A stretch of 64,000 nucleotides of DNA from Alkalihalobacillus sp. AL-G (GTDB lineage Bacteria; Bacillota; Bacilli; Bacillales; Fictibacillaceae): positions 1,550,001 through 1,614,000 of the forward strand of contig NZ_CP094656.1 of NCBI RefSeq assembly GCF_030643805.1, in the 5' to 3' direction. The position numbers and the translations under genes were made by a program. How positions within the stretch are numbered: the first letter of the stretch is position 1; each line of letters starts with the position of its first letter. Below are positions 8,406 through 15,780 of this stretch, in pieces. The notes under the pieces are model-generated. The model was given only the letters and a program-made list of their open reading frames with translations. It had not been told where the DNA came from and searched no databases.

Positions 8406-9389
8406 ATGGATTTCAATATTATCCGTGTTGCACGAGTTGTGATGAATGTGACAGATTTAGAAAAGGCAAAAGCGTTTTACGTAGATGCCCTCGGTTTTGT
8501 TGAAACAGAACGAGACGATGAACATCTTTATTTGCGGGGATTAGAAGAGCACGTTCATCACAGTCTAGTTTTGAAAAAGGCTGATAAACCTGGGGTCCAA
8601 TCGATCGGATACAAGGTTATGACGGATGAACAGCTTGATGCATTGGATCGTTTTTTTGAGAAAAAGGGAATGAAAACACGTTGGCTGAAACAAGGAACAC
8701 AGCGTGCACTTGGGAGAGGCTTAAGAGTCCAAGATCCCTCAGGACTGCCGCTCGAATTCTTTGCAGAGATGGAGGCGGCTGAACGGTTGCTTCAACGCTA
8801 TGATTTGTATCACGGTGCCCGGATTCAGCGGATCGATCATGTCAACTGTATGGTGCCAGATGTGGAAGCAGCCCAGTCGTTTTATATGAATGAGCTTGGG
8901 TTTAAGTGTTCGGAGTATACAGCAACAGAAGATAACCGCGTTTGGGCGGCATGGCTTCACAGAAAACCGACTGTTCACGATCATGCGTTCATGAACGGAA
9001 AGGGACCTCGATTGCACCATGTCGGCTTTGCGCTTAGTGATCCGATGAGTGTGATTCATTGCTGTGATGTACTGGCGTCAATGGGGTATGCTCATTCAAT
9101 TGAAAGAGGCCCAGGACGTCATGGATTGTCCAATGCGTTTTTCTTATACCTCCGTGACCCTGATGGGAACCGTATTGAGTTGTATACAGGTGATTACCTC
9201 ACGAGTGACCCTGATTTTAAGCCGATCCGTTGGGATTTGAATGATCCGAGACGAGCAACCTTCTGGGGACATGCGGCTCCGGATAGCTGGTTTAATGAAG
9301 CAACCGAGGTTCTGGATGTTCACTCCAGTATGGAACGACCACAATCTGAACCGATTCTCCAACAGCACAAGCCTGATTTTGTAACTTGA
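8406..9389 (+). CDS. hpaD: Homoprotocatechuate 2,3-dioxygenase (extradiol, type I)
   Basis: Ring-opening dioxygenase acting on 3,4-dihydroxyphenylacetate. The product is 327 aa with two vicinal-oxygen-chelate (glyoxalase-like) modules, at about 5-125 and 140-265. The metal ligands are visible in the second module: His145 (RIDHVN), His204 or His205 (RLHHVGF) and Glu258 (RIELYTG). The order and spacing match Brevibacterium-type homoprotocatechuate dioxygenase, not the E. coli HpaD, which is a different (LigB) fold. It has a strong AAGGAGGAG ribosome site and follows hpaB by 12 bp. It is the last gene of the operon, followed by a strong terminator. Confidence 0.94.
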   Translation: MDFNIIRVARVVMNVTDLEKAKAFYVDALGFVETERDDEHLYLRGLEEHVHHSLVLKKADKPGVQSIGYKVMTDEQLDALDRFFEKKGMKTRWLKQGTQRALGRGLRVQDPSGLPLEFFAEMEAAERLLQRYDLYHGARIQRIDHVNCMVPDVEAAQSFYMNELGFKCSEYTATEDNRVWAAWLHRKPTVHDHAFMNGKGPRLHHVGFALSDPMSVIHCCDVLASMGYAHSIERGPGRHGLSNAFFLYLRDPDGNRIELYTGDYLTSDPDFKPIRWDLNDPRRATFWGHAAPDSWFNEATEVLDVHSSMERPQSEPILQQHKPDFVT

Positions 9390-9398
9390 TGTAACGCT

Positions 9399-9436
9399 AA
9401 AAAGGGATGACTTAAGTAATATTGTCATCCCCTTTT
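9399..9436 (+). terminator. Intrinsic terminator of the hpa operon
   Basis: AAAAGGGATGAC and GTCATCCCCTTTT form a long stem ending in a T run, directly after hpaD. Confidence 0.85.
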
Positions 9437-9745
9437 GTTGCTCACATGTGATGTATAGCTACAGCACCCAGCTCTCGGATCACTTCATTTCCCTGTGGTC
9501 TCGCCAGTCCCTCGGTGTTGGCATACCAGTGTAATTCGTGGGTAATCGTGGCGCTTCGCTTTTCGAATCATTTGCACATGAACTCGTTTTTGATATGATG
9601 AAGTTATCATCACTATGTTCATTTCCGCATTGGATTGATTAGGGGATTTTTATTTCGGGTATAACAGTGATAATGCCTACATATTTAATGGATTTATTTT
9701 TACTTTTAAAAGAGAAGAATTTAGATCGTGAAGGGAGTTTTTGAC
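9437..9745. other. Intergenic region without a convincing feature
   Basis: About 300 bp between the hpa terminator and the next gene. The first half (about 9450-9560) is richer in G+C than its surroundings and looks like a decayed repeat, but no second copy was found in the window. A weak promoter-like pair (TTGATT 9635, TATAAC 9660, 19-bp spacer) precedes the next gene. Confidence 0.35.
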
Positions 9746-10201
9746 TTGGCAAAACATGAAATACCTACTGAGCTTTCACCTGAACTAGTTGATTTCTTTA
9801 AAGGGGAAAAGCTTGTGAATTTAGCAACAGTTGATGCAGAATCTGGTGCACCAAACGTAAATGCAATCTCGTGGGTGAAAAGTGCAGATGAGAAAAGGAT
9901 ACGGTTTTCCGTAACGAATAATTCACGTATTGTAGAGAACATTAAAAATAATCCAGCAGTGGTATTGAACGTCATTGGTTTAGAAACGGTCTTTTCGATA
10001 CAGGGTAAAGCAGAAATACTTGAAGATACGATGGAAGGCGTTAATTTAAAGCTGTCAAAAATTGAAGTAACCGTTGAGGCTGTCTTTGAAAGCATGTTTT
10101 GGGGAGCGAAAATCACTCAAGACCCAGAATATGTAAAGACATATAATCTAGAAAAAGCAAAAGAACTTGACAATCAAGTTTATGCCGCTTTAATGAAGTA
10201 A
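9746..10201 (+). CDS. Pyridoxamine 5'-phosphate oxidase-family (FMN split-barrel) protein
   Basis: Small flavin- or haem-binding split-barrel protein, 151 aa. Residues about 8-130 carry the PNPOx-like pattern (KLVNLATVD, PNVNAISWV, RIRFSVTNNSRIVENI, AVVLNVIG). The substrate is unknown. The start is TTG at 9746 with AAGGGAG 8 bp upstream; a GTG at 9728 would place the ribosome site inside the gene. It stands alone, flanked by terminators. It is not an HpaC-type flavin reductase despite being next to the hpa operon: it lacks that family's fold signature and is separated by a terminator. Confidence 0.8.
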   Translation: MAKHEIPTELSPELVDFFKGEKLVNLATVDAESGAPNVNAISWVKSADEKRIRFSVTNNSRIVENIKNNPAVVLNVIGLETVFSIQGKAEILEDTMEGVNLKLSKIEVTVEAVFESMFWGAKITQDPEYVKTYNLEKAKELDNQVYAALMK

Positions 10202-10205
10202 TCTT

Positions 10206-10240
10206 GAGGGAGTGATGCTATTTAGATCACTCTCTTCTTC
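10206..10240 (+). terminator. Intrinsic terminator
   Basis: GAGGGAGTGAT...AGATCACTCTC hairpin followed by a pyrimidine tract, after the split-barrel gene. Confidence 0.7.
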
Positions 10241-10301
10241 CAAGCCCGTATAAACATTATTAATTCATTTGTCTGCAGACGTGGCATGAAGGAGATCGCC
10301 A

Positions 10302-10940
10302 ATGAGTTCGCAATGGGAAAGATTAAAGTATTTCTTAACTGAGCTTTCACAGGAAGATATTCTTCTATGGCTAGATGAATATCAGGATCTAGGACCCTTA
10401 CCAGGTATCCTGTTACCAATGTTGGAATCCATTCTCCCGATATTGCCATTATTTCTTTTTGTAGCGGGAAATGCAGCAGCGTATGGCTTTTTCTGGGGGG
10501 TCTTATTTTCATGGATCGGAACAGCACTAGGTTCGATCATCGTTTTCCATATTGTACGGAAATTTGGTCAACAGCGTTTTATTAGGTTTATCGCAAAGCA
10601 TCACAAAACACAGTCCTTATTAACATGGGTCGAGCGAAAGGGATTCGGTTTTTTATTTCTGTTATACTGCTTTCCTTTTACGCCTTCATCACTGATCAAT
10701 GTGGTATCGGGACTGTCAAAAGTTAGTCCGTTCACTTTTATACTTGCCGTAAGTCTCGGTAAGCTTGTTATGGTCTTTTTCATCTCTTACATTGGACACG
10801 ATTTTTTCTCGATCATCCATGAACCGGTGAAAATGATCATTATTGGGTCTGTTATTGTGGTACTGTGGCTTTTGGGTAAAATTTTAGAACGGAAATTACA
10901 CAAACCACTAAGAGAGGATGGTGAAAAGGTTCCTCGGTGA
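10302..10940 (+). CDS. TVP38/TMEM64 (VTT/DedA-like) membrane protein, YhjE-like
   Basis: Integral membrane protein of the SNARE-associated/VTT superfamily, which includes lipid scramblase and DedA-type carriers. The product is 212 aa with a hydrophilic N-terminus of about 30 aa and then 5-6 membrane segments. It has the family's loop elements: the FVAGNAAAYG region, GSIIVFHIVRKFG and CFPFTPSSLINVVSGLS. The ATG at 10302 follows AAGGAGATC. It is monocistronic, with a terminator on each side. It resembles B. subtilis YhjE; that comparison is from memory of the family. Confidence 0.82.
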   Translation: MSSQWERLKYFLTELSQEDILLWLDEYQDLGPLPGILLPMLESILPILPLFLFVAGNAAAYGFFWGVLFSWIGTALGSIIVFHIVRKFGQQRFIRFIAKHHKTQSLLTWVERKGFGFLFLLYCFPFTPSSLINVVSGLSKVSPFTFILAVSLGKLVMVFFISYIGHDFFSIIHEPVKMIIIGSVIVVLWLLGKILERKLHKPLREDGEKVPR

Positions 10941-10976
10941 AAAGGAGATAGAAACTACATATAATTATACATCACA

Positions 10977-11008
10977 GAGCTGGTTCGAAAATATTGGCCA
11001 GCTTTTTT
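10977..11008 (+). terminator. Intrinsic terminator
   Basis: AGCTGG...GGCCAGCT hairpin followed by TTTTTT. Confidence 0.8.
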
Positions 11009-11110
11009 ACATGTTCATACATTAAGTATTAAAAATGTTGGCTAAGTCTGAAAAAAAGAGATGAAGATGCATATGATAAAGGAACAAAACAATTGGGAGG
11101 GTGAGAAAAT

Positions 11111-11863
11111 GTGATTACACGTAAAACGCAAGAAGAAATAAATAAAATGCATAAAGCCGGGAAACTTCTTGCCTCCTGCCATAAAGAAATCAGTAAACGT
11201 ATCGAACCTGGAACTACTACGCTTGAAATTGATCAGTTTGTCGAAGCGTATCTAAAGAAGCATGGCGCAACACCTGAACAAAAGGGCTATCAGGGATACC
11301 AATTTGCTACATGTGCATCCATAAATGATGTGGTCTGTCATGGCTTTCCATCGCCCACTCCGCTTCGTGAAGGTGATATTGTAACGATTGATTTCGTAGT
11401 GAATCTAGATGGTTGGTTAGCAGACTCAGCCTGGTCCTATGCAGTAGGAAAGGTTTCTGAAAATGGACTGCGTTTAATGAAAACAACCAAGGAAGCATTG
11501 TATAAAGGAATCGAACACGCTAAGGTAGGAAACCGGATCGGACATATTGCAAATGCGATTGAAGTGTTTGCGAAGGCCAAAAGGTACTCGGTTGTCCGTG
11601 ACTTTATAGGACATGGGATTGGTAGTATGATGCATGAACCACCGCTTGTTCCACATTTTGGTCCTATTGAGCAAGGCCCTGTTTTAGAAGAAGGGATGAT
11701 CATTACTATCGAGCCTATGCTGAATTGTGGTAGCTTTCATACTTACGTAGAGGAAGATGGTTGGACTGCACGGACAGTTGATGGTGAATTATCAGCCCAA
11801 TATGAACATACGGTTGCAATTACAAATAACGGTCCGATTATATTAACCGACCAAGATAGTTAG
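11111..11863 (+). CDS. map: Type I methionine aminopeptidase
   Basis: Removes N-terminal Met from nascent proteins. The product is 250 aa with a single pita-bread domain. The dinuclear-metal ligands are visible in order: the Asp in TIDFVVN, the Asp in GWLADSAW, the His in GHGIGSMMHE, the Glu in ITIEPML and the Glu in QYEHTVAI. The active-site His lies in VCHGFPSP. It starts at GTG 11111, 10 bp after GGGAGG; the overlapping ATG at 11109 is out of frame and stops at once. It is not in the usual ribosomal-protein/adk cluster, so it is probably a second, accessory map of the YflG/MapB type. Confidence 0.92.
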   Translation: MITRKTQEEINKMHKAGKLLASCHKEISKRIEPGTTTLEIDQFVEAYLKKHGATPEQKGYQGYQFATCASINDVVCHGFPSPTPLREGDIVTIDFVVNLDGWLADSAWSYAVGKVSENGLRLMKTTKEALYKGIEHAKVGNRIGHIANAIEVFAKAKRYSVVRDFIGHGIGSMMHEPPLVPHFGPIEQGPVLEEGMIITIEPMLNCGSFHTYVEEDGWTARTVDGELSAQYEHTVAITNNGPIILTDQDS

Positions 11864-11867
11864 AAAA

Positions 11868-11896
11868 AGAACTGCTGAGTTTAGGCAGTTTTTTTA
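11868..11896 (+). terminator. Intrinsic terminator after map
   Basis: AACTGC...GCAGTT hairpin followed by a T run. Confidence 0.8.
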
Positions 11897-11925
11897 TTTA
11901 GTCAATAATAATTTTATAAAGTTAC

Positions 11926-11975
11926 TTGACAAAAGTAAGTAATATGAATTATTATACTTACATAAAGTAAGTGAA
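11926..11975 (+). promoter_or_regulatory. Promoter with inverted AAGTAAGT repeats upstream of the DoxX gene
   Basis: TTGACA (11926-11931) and TATTAT (11950-11955) are separated by 18 bp. GTAAGTAATAT and ATTATACTTAC form an inverted repeat across the promoter, and a further AAAGTAAGT lies downstream (about 11964). The placement resembles operators of redox- or quinone-sensing MarR/DUF24 repressors that control catD-like DoxX genes. The regulator identity is inference. Confidence 0.5.
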
Positions 11976-12004
11976 TAAAATATTAAAAAAGGAGAGGTTT
12001 TCAT

Positions 12005-12400
12005 ATGGATTTGGCATTACTAATCATTCGTCTTGTATTTGGGCTTACGTTTGCAGGACACGGTGCTCAGAAGTTATTTGGTTGGTTTGGCGGTCATGGG
12101 ATTAAAGGTACTACAGGATTTATGGAATCACTTGGGCTAAAGCCGGGAAAAATGATGGCATTACTGGCTGGTTTGGGAGAGTTGATCGGTGGTTTGCTGT
12201 TTGCTGCAGGATTTTTAACAGAGGTTGCAGCGATACTATTAATCGGAACAATGCTTGTGGCGATCTTTAAGGTGCATGGCAAGAATGGTTATTGGATAAC
12301 TGAGGGTGGGATTGAATACAACTTTGTCATCATAGTTGTTGCAATCGCTATGATTCTATCAGGACCGGGTGCTTTCTCTTTTGACGCACTTATGAAATAA
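12005..12400 (+). CDS. DoxX family membrane protein
   Basis: Four-helix membrane protein of the DoxX/DoxD family, 131 aa. The family signature GHGAQKLFGWFGG follows the first membrane segment, and the other helices lie at about 50-70, 72-90 and 105-125. Family members (for example CatD and MhqP) are oxidoreductase subunits tied to quinone or thiol stress. No catE-like dioxygenase accompanies it here. The ATG at 12005 follows AAGGAGAGG. The promoter carries repeated AAGTAAGT motifs, and the gene is followed by a strong double-hairpin terminator. Confidence 0.88.
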   Translation: MDLALLIIRLVFGLTFAGHGAQKLFGWFGGHGIKGTTGFMESLGLKPGKMMALLAGLGELIGGLLFAAGFLTEVAAILLIGTMLVAIFKVHGKNGYWITEGGIEYNFVIIVVAIAMILSGPGAFSFDALMK

Positions 12401-12421
12401 AAATCGACTAAAAAATACTTT

Positions 12422-12483
12422 AAAGAGCTGACTGTTGGGGAAACCAGTATTTAATACTGGTAAACTCGGAGTCAGCTCTTTTA
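12422..12483 (+). terminator. Two-level hairpin terminator
   Basis: Outer stem AAAGAGCTGACT/AGTCAGCTCTTT encloses an inner hairpin ACCAGTATTTAATACTGGT. TTTT follows. Confidence 0.85.
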
Positions 12484-12586
12484 CGATGCAATCGTTTTTC
12501 TGAAAACGATGTTTAAATGCGAATTACGTCTAATTTCTTTTTTCGATGAATAAATTGAATATGACTTTGTTTATAGGGAGGTATTG

Positions 12587-12814
12587 ATGAGAATGCATAC
12601 GTACAGAAAAGCTTGGCGTCCCTATATTGGACCGTGTGATCCTTGTCCGCCGCTTCAGGTTAAATTTTACGAAACACCGCCACAACTTTACTTAGGATTC
12701 CAGCCATATGGATTGAAGCAATTCGATGCTAGCACAGCATTATTCAAAGGTACACTTTGGCCAGCATTATATGCACCATATACGAATCCATACGAACGAG
12801 GGGAGGGGGAATAG
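12587..12814 (+). CDS. cotJA: Spore coat associated protein CotJA
   Basis: Small spore protein, 75 aa, first gene of the cotJABC operon expressed in the mother cell. It is rich in Pro, Tyr and aromatic residues (PYIGPCDPCPPLQVKFYETP, then PPQLYLGFQP), as usual for CotJA. AGGGAGG ends 5 bp before the ATG at 12587; an ATG two codons later is also possible. The stop abuts the GTG start of cotJB. In B. subtilis CotJA is needed to incorporate CotJC into the coat. A mother-cell sigma-E promoter is expected upstream, but no clear match was found. Confidence 0.92.
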   Translation: MRMHTYRKAWRPYIGPCDPCPPLQVKFYETPPQLYLGFQPYGLKQFDASTALFKGTLWPALYAPYTNPYERGEGE

Positions 12815-13078
12815 GTGAGCAATCCGATGCCGGAAGAATTCTATCGTCTCATGCAACAGCTCCAGGAAGTCGATTTTGTACTCGTTGAATTGACCCTTTA
12901 CCTCGATACCCATCCACAGGATTATGAGACAATCAAGCAATTCAATGAATGCGCACAAAGAAGCATGCTGCTTAAGCAGCAGATCGAATCAAAGTATGGA
13001 CCACTTCAGCAATTCGGGAACAGTTACTCAGGCTATCCCTGGAATTGGAATCAGCCTCCGTGGCCTTGGCAAATGTGA
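12815..13078 (+). CDS. cotJB: Spore coat protein CotJB
   Basis: 87 aa. The N-terminal two thirds form a helical CotJB domain (EFYRLMQQLQEVDFVLVELT, then YLDTHPQD and a Q-rich helix). The short C-terminal tail is rich in Trp, Pro and Asn (GYPWNWNQPPWPWQM). GTG start at 12815 directly behind GAGGGGGA and immediately after the cotJA stop; an internal ATG at 12827 is the alternative. It is the middle gene of the operon. Its role in the inner coat is known only genetically. Confidence 0.92.
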   Translation: MSNPMPEEFYRLMQQLQEVDFVLVELTLYLDTHPQDYETIKQFNECAQRSMLLKQQIESKYGPLQQFGNSYSGYPWNWNQPPWPWQM

Positions 13079-13123
13079 GTGTAATAAACCAACTATGAAT
13101 TATAAGGAGGTTGAACGAAACGA

Positions 13124-13693
13124 ATGTGGATCTATGAAAAAAAGCTGCAATACCCTGTAAAAGTCAGTCAATGCAACCCGCATCTTGCAAAATATTTGAT
13201 TGAGCAGTATGGCGGAGCAGACGGAGAGCTCGCAGCAGCACTCCGTTATTTGAACCAAAGATACTCGATACCCGATAAAGTGGTGGGACTGTTGACAGAT
13301 ATCGGTACCGAAGAATTTGCACATTTAGAAATGATTGCAACAATGGTATACAAATTGACAAAGGATGCAACAGCAGAGGAAATGAAAGCAGCAGGTCTCG
13401 GTGCTCATTATGCGGATCATGACAATGCACTTTTTTATCATAATGCTGCTGGGGTACCGTGGACTGCGACGTATATCCAGGCAAAGGGGGATCCCATTGC
13501 GGACTTGTATGAAGATATCGCCGCCGAAGAGAAGGCGAGGGCAACGTATCAGTGGCTCATCAATATGAGTGATGATCCAGACTTAAACGACGGATTAAGC
13601 TTTCTACGGGAACGGGAGATTGTGCATTCGCAACGATTCCGTGAAGCGGTGGAAATCCTTAAACAGGAGCGGGACCAAAAGAAGGTGTTCTAA
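13124..13693 (+). CDS. cotJC: Manganese catalase-like spore coat protein CotJC
   Basis: Ferritin-like di-manganese protein of the Mn-catalase family, 189 aa. The metal-binding helices show Glu and His ligands in GGADGELAAALRYLNQRY, EEFAHLEMI, AAEEKARATYQW and REREIVHSQRF. It probably protects the spore from peroxide and makes up part of the coat. AAGGAGG lies 13 bp upstream of the ATG at 13124, a long spacing, but the N-terminus (MWIYEKKLQYPV) is the family form. It is the last gene of cotJABC, followed by a terminator. Confidence 0.95.
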   Translation: MWIYEKKLQYPVKVSQCNPHLAKYLIEQYGGADGELAAALRYLNQRYSIPDKVVGLLTDIGTEEFAHLEMIATMVYKLTKDATAEEMKAAGLGAHYADHDNALFYHNAAGVPWTATYIQAKGDPIADLYEDIAAEEKARATYQWLINMSDDPDLNDGLSFLREREIVHSQRFREAVEILKQERDQKKVF

Positions 13694-13696
13694 TAA

Positions 13697-13737
13697 AGGA
13701 AGGAGTTGACTCATTGTGAGATCAACTCCTTTTCTTT
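13697..13737 (+). terminator. Intrinsic terminator of cotJABC
   Basis: AAGGAGTTGA...TCAACTCCTTTTCTTT hairpin with a T-rich tail. Confidence 0.8.
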
Positions 13738-13755
13738 ATTGATTTATTTTACAAA

Positions 13756-13836
13756 TTACCGATATGTCTGAAAATTTCCTGATATAATTCAAAAAACCCC
13801 GATAAATGATAAAGCGCCCGGATATAACATTACTTT
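13756..13836. repeat. Degenerate 20-bp-period GATA array
   Basis: Four imperfect units of the form C-GATAT/A followed by about 13 AT-rich bases (ccgatatgtc, ctgatataat, ccgataaatg, cggatataac) recur at about 20 bp. The array fills the space between two convergent operons. It resembles the 20-21-bp arrays near 47.5 and 59.3 kb in size and setting, but not in sequence. Confidence 0.45.
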
Positions 13837-13839
13837 CAG

Positions 13840-14670
13840 CTATGCATTTTCCACTTTTTTAGCTGAATTCAAGTCCTCAGCCTCATTATCATCATTTTCA
13901 TCCTCAGATTCCTCTGATTTTTTCCTGCCCGAAATGATCCATCCTGAAACTGCAATTCCCACAAGAACACCATAGAAGGAAAGCTTCCAAACAATACTAT
14001 GTGTAAAGCTCTCGGAAATCACCCCGATATTCGGATGTGCAAGAGTATGAACAGCTAGCTTCACTCCAACCCAAGCAACAATCAAGTATGCTGCGGTCTC
14101 GAGACCAGGACGTTTTTTCAATACTTTTGATATATAGGTTGCAGCAGTTCGAATTAGCAGCAATCCAATTAAACCACCTGTAAAGATAACAAGGAATTGT
14201 CCTCCATCCATACCACCAATTTCAGGAATTGAAGTGCTTGGTAGGGCTATTGCTAGCGCAACAGCAGCAAGGATTGAATCGACCGCAAAAGCGATATCTG
14301 CAAGCTCAACCTGTACAACTGTTTTCCAGAAGCTTTTTTTCCCAACCTTTTGCTCTGCATTTGCTTCCTGATTTTTACCTTTTTTATCCCGATACTGTTT
14401 ATAAATGTGTTTAGCAGCGATATAAATTAAATAAGCTGCACCGATAGCCTGGATTTGCCAAACATTCACCAGGTAGGAAATAGCGAATAGAGCCCCGAAA
14501 CGAAAGATAAAAGCACCGAGTATTCCATAAAAGAGAGCTTTTTTACGTTGTTCCTTCGGGAGGTGTTTGACCATAACGGCCATGACCAGTGCATTGTCAG
14601 CAGATAGTAACCCCTCAAGACCGATCAGGATCAAAAGGGTCCATGCATACTCCAGCCATAATGAGTCCAT
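13840..14670 (-). CDS. TerC family integral membrane protein (YkoY-type manganese exporter)
   Basis: 276 aa with about seven membrane segments and conserved acidic residues in them (LLSADNALVMAVM and ELADIAFAVDSILAA). These are the TerC family hallmarks. Family members such as YkoY and YceF help export Mn(II) and metalate secreted enzymes. The C-terminus is a charged, Asp/Glu-rich tail. The ATG at 14670 has GGAG and AGGA just upstream; a longer frame from 14691 is less likely. A yybP-ykoY Mn riboswitch lies upstream on the same strand, which fits the function. A second terminator-like hairpin and a MITE-like repeat separate the switch from the gene. Confidence 0.9.
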   Translation of the reverse strand: MDSLWLEYAWTLLILIGLEGLLSADNALVMAVMVKHLPKEQRKKALFYGILGAFIFRFGALFAISYLVNVWQIQAIGAAYLIYIAAKHIYKQYRDKKGKNQEANAEQKVGKKSFWKTVVQVELADIAFAVDSILAAVALAIALPSTSIPEIGGMDGGQFLVIFTGGLIGLLLIRTAATYISKVLKKRPGLETAAYLIVAWVGVKLAVHTLAHPNIGVISESFTHSIVWKLSFYGVLVGIAVSGWIISGRKKSEESEDENDDNEAEDLNSAKKVENA

Positions 14671-14701
14671 GATCCTTTCTCCTTTCTCCATTTAAAATCG
14701 T

Positions 14702-14812
14702 GTTCAAAAAGGAGGATAAAAAGAGTCGAGATTTCTGAAGTTCGACAAAAATCATCACGCTGCGATAACGTCGAACTGACTAACATCCTGTTAGACTCCG
14801 GACTTTTTGAAC
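14702..14812 (-). repeat. MITE-like dispersed repeat, copy A (111 bp)
   Basis: The ends form a 10-bp perfect inverted repeat (GTTCAAAAAG...CTTTTTGAAC). Read on the minus strand it aligns with copy B (17284-17574) at both ends (GTTCAAAAAGTCCGG at the start, TCCTCCTTTTTGAAC at the end) and in the core (GTTAGTCAGTTCGACGTT). It is a shortened form lacking the middle of B. It lies between the Mn riboswitch and terC. Confidence 0.85.
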
Positions 14813-14819
14813 AACAATT

Positions 14820-14851
14820 AAAAAAGACTTGGTCCTCGAAGGATCAAGTCT
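14820..14851 (-). terminator. Second intrinsic terminator downstream of the riboswitch
   Basis: On the minus strand AGACTTGATCC...GGACCAAGTCT is followed by TTTTTT. It does not share bases with the aptamer and is strong in its own right. Confidence 0.8.
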
Positions 14852-14855
14852 AAAT

Positions 14856-14975
14856 AGAAAAAGACCTTCACCATTCGAGGCAAAGGTCTTGCTAACAACG
14901 TTTCGTTGCCAATAAAGCCGAGAGGAATATCCTCTGGAATGACGACTTTATTGTAAAAGCTACTCCCCTTTGAAA
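14856..14975 (-). ncRNA. yybP-ykoY manganese riboswitch with terminator platform
   Basis: The minus-strand RNA carries the family's hallmark elements in order: CAAAGGGGAGTAGC, GTCGTCA, a GGCTTTATTGGCAACG region and GCAAGACCTTTG. P1 forms between CAAAGG and CCTTTG. AAGACCTT (14883-14890) can instead pair with AAGGTCTT (14861-14868) to give an 8-bp hairpin plus T run. Forming this terminator takes up the 3' strand of P1, so Mn binding should keep transcription on, as known for this class. Aptamer about 14879-14975, platform 14856-14890. The controlled gene is the TerC-family gene downstream. Confidence 0.93.
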
Positions 14976-14985
14976 TTCTACGATA

Positions 14986-15015
14986 AGTATACATAAGGAC
15001 GAGCTTAACTGTCAA
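14986..15015 (-). promoter_or_regulatory. Sigma-A promoter of the riboswitch RNA
   Basis: On the minus strand TTGACA (15015-15010) and TATACT (14991-14986) are separated by 18 bp. Transcription would start a few bases before the aptamer. Confidence 0.75.
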
Positions 15016-15147
15016 CAGACTTATCTTTGCCTTTATGTTTGCATGTTTGTTAAAGCGTCTGTTTTACAAATACCACAAATGGCAATTTAGTAAACATGAA
15101 AAGGCACAGAGCGTAAAATGTACTTTGAAAATCAAAGAGAATACTAG

Positions 15148-15780
15148 TTAATCAACTACTCTTGCAATTGTAAGTCCATCACCGATGGGAAGGATAAGGC
15201 CCTCAAGTCTGGGATGATTCGCTACGGCTTCATTAAATGCTCTCAGCGCTTTTGTATCTACATCTTGAGCTGAAGCATCAATGACCCTACCACCCCATAA
15301 TGTGTTGTCCCCAGTAATAATTGCTCCAGGGTTAGAAAGTTGAACACAGAGCTCAAGGTAATTAACATAGTTTTCTTTATCAGCATCAATAAAGAAAAAG
15401 TCAAAGCTTTCGTTGTTCGCAACAAGTTCGTTAAGAGATGTTAAAGCAGGACCGATTTTGTAGGAGACCTGTTCGTTGAAGTCAGCCTCGTTAACGTGCT
15501 GCTGTGCTACATCTGCATAGGATTGAATGAGTTCAAGTGAAGTCAACCGTCCTTTAATACCTGCCCCACGCAATAAACATATCCCGCTGTAACCTCCTAA
15601 AGCACCAATTTCTAAAAGCTTTTCAGCACCGGACATTTTCACGAGTAATGTGAGCAGTTTTCCCGTTTCAGGAGCTACAGAGATTGTCGGCATCCCAATT
15701 TCCTCGAGTGCATTTGTGATTTTTGCATATTGATCATCTTCTTTAACAAATACAGTTTGGATATATTGTTCAAGATCCAT
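15148..15780 (-). CDS. SAM-dependent O-methyltransferase (family 3)
   Basis: Catechol/caffeoyl-CoA-type methyltransferase, 210 aa. A Rossmann-fold SAM site is visible (LLEIGALGGYSG). The metal-binding and catalytic region follows (FFFIDADKENY, TGDNTLWGG), as in the YrrM-type bacterial enzymes. The substrate is unknown; small phenolics or tRNA are both possible in this fold family. The ATG at 15780 has AAAGGAAG upstream. A longer frame from 15843 runs into the preceding gene and is not used. It overlaps the end of the small membrane protein gene by 11 bp, so the two are cotranscribed. Confidence 0.87.
   Translation of the reverse strand: MDLEQYIQTVFVKEDDQYAKITNALEEIGMPTISVAPETGKLLTLLVKMSGAEKLLEIGALGGYSGICLLRGAGIKGRLTSLELIQSYADVAQQHVNEADFNEQVSYKIGPALTSLNELVANNESFDFFFIDADKENYVNYLELCVQLSNPGAIITGDNTLWGGRVIDASAQDVDTKALRAFNEAVANHPRLEGLILPIGDGLTIARVVD

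Noticed and set aside
9450-9560. Possible decayed dispersed repeat after the hpa operon
   Set aside because: The G+C-richer stretch has no second copy in the window and no clear ends, so it was only mentioned as intergenic.
9746-10201. Candidate HpaC flavin reductase for HpaB
   Set aside because: The sequence pattern is PNPOx-type split barrel, not the HpaC flavin-reductase type, and a terminator separates it from hpaD.
14818-15015. 65-aa ORF on the minus strand
   Set aside because: It lies wholly in the yybP-ykoY riboswitch and its terminators, so the reading frame is incidental.
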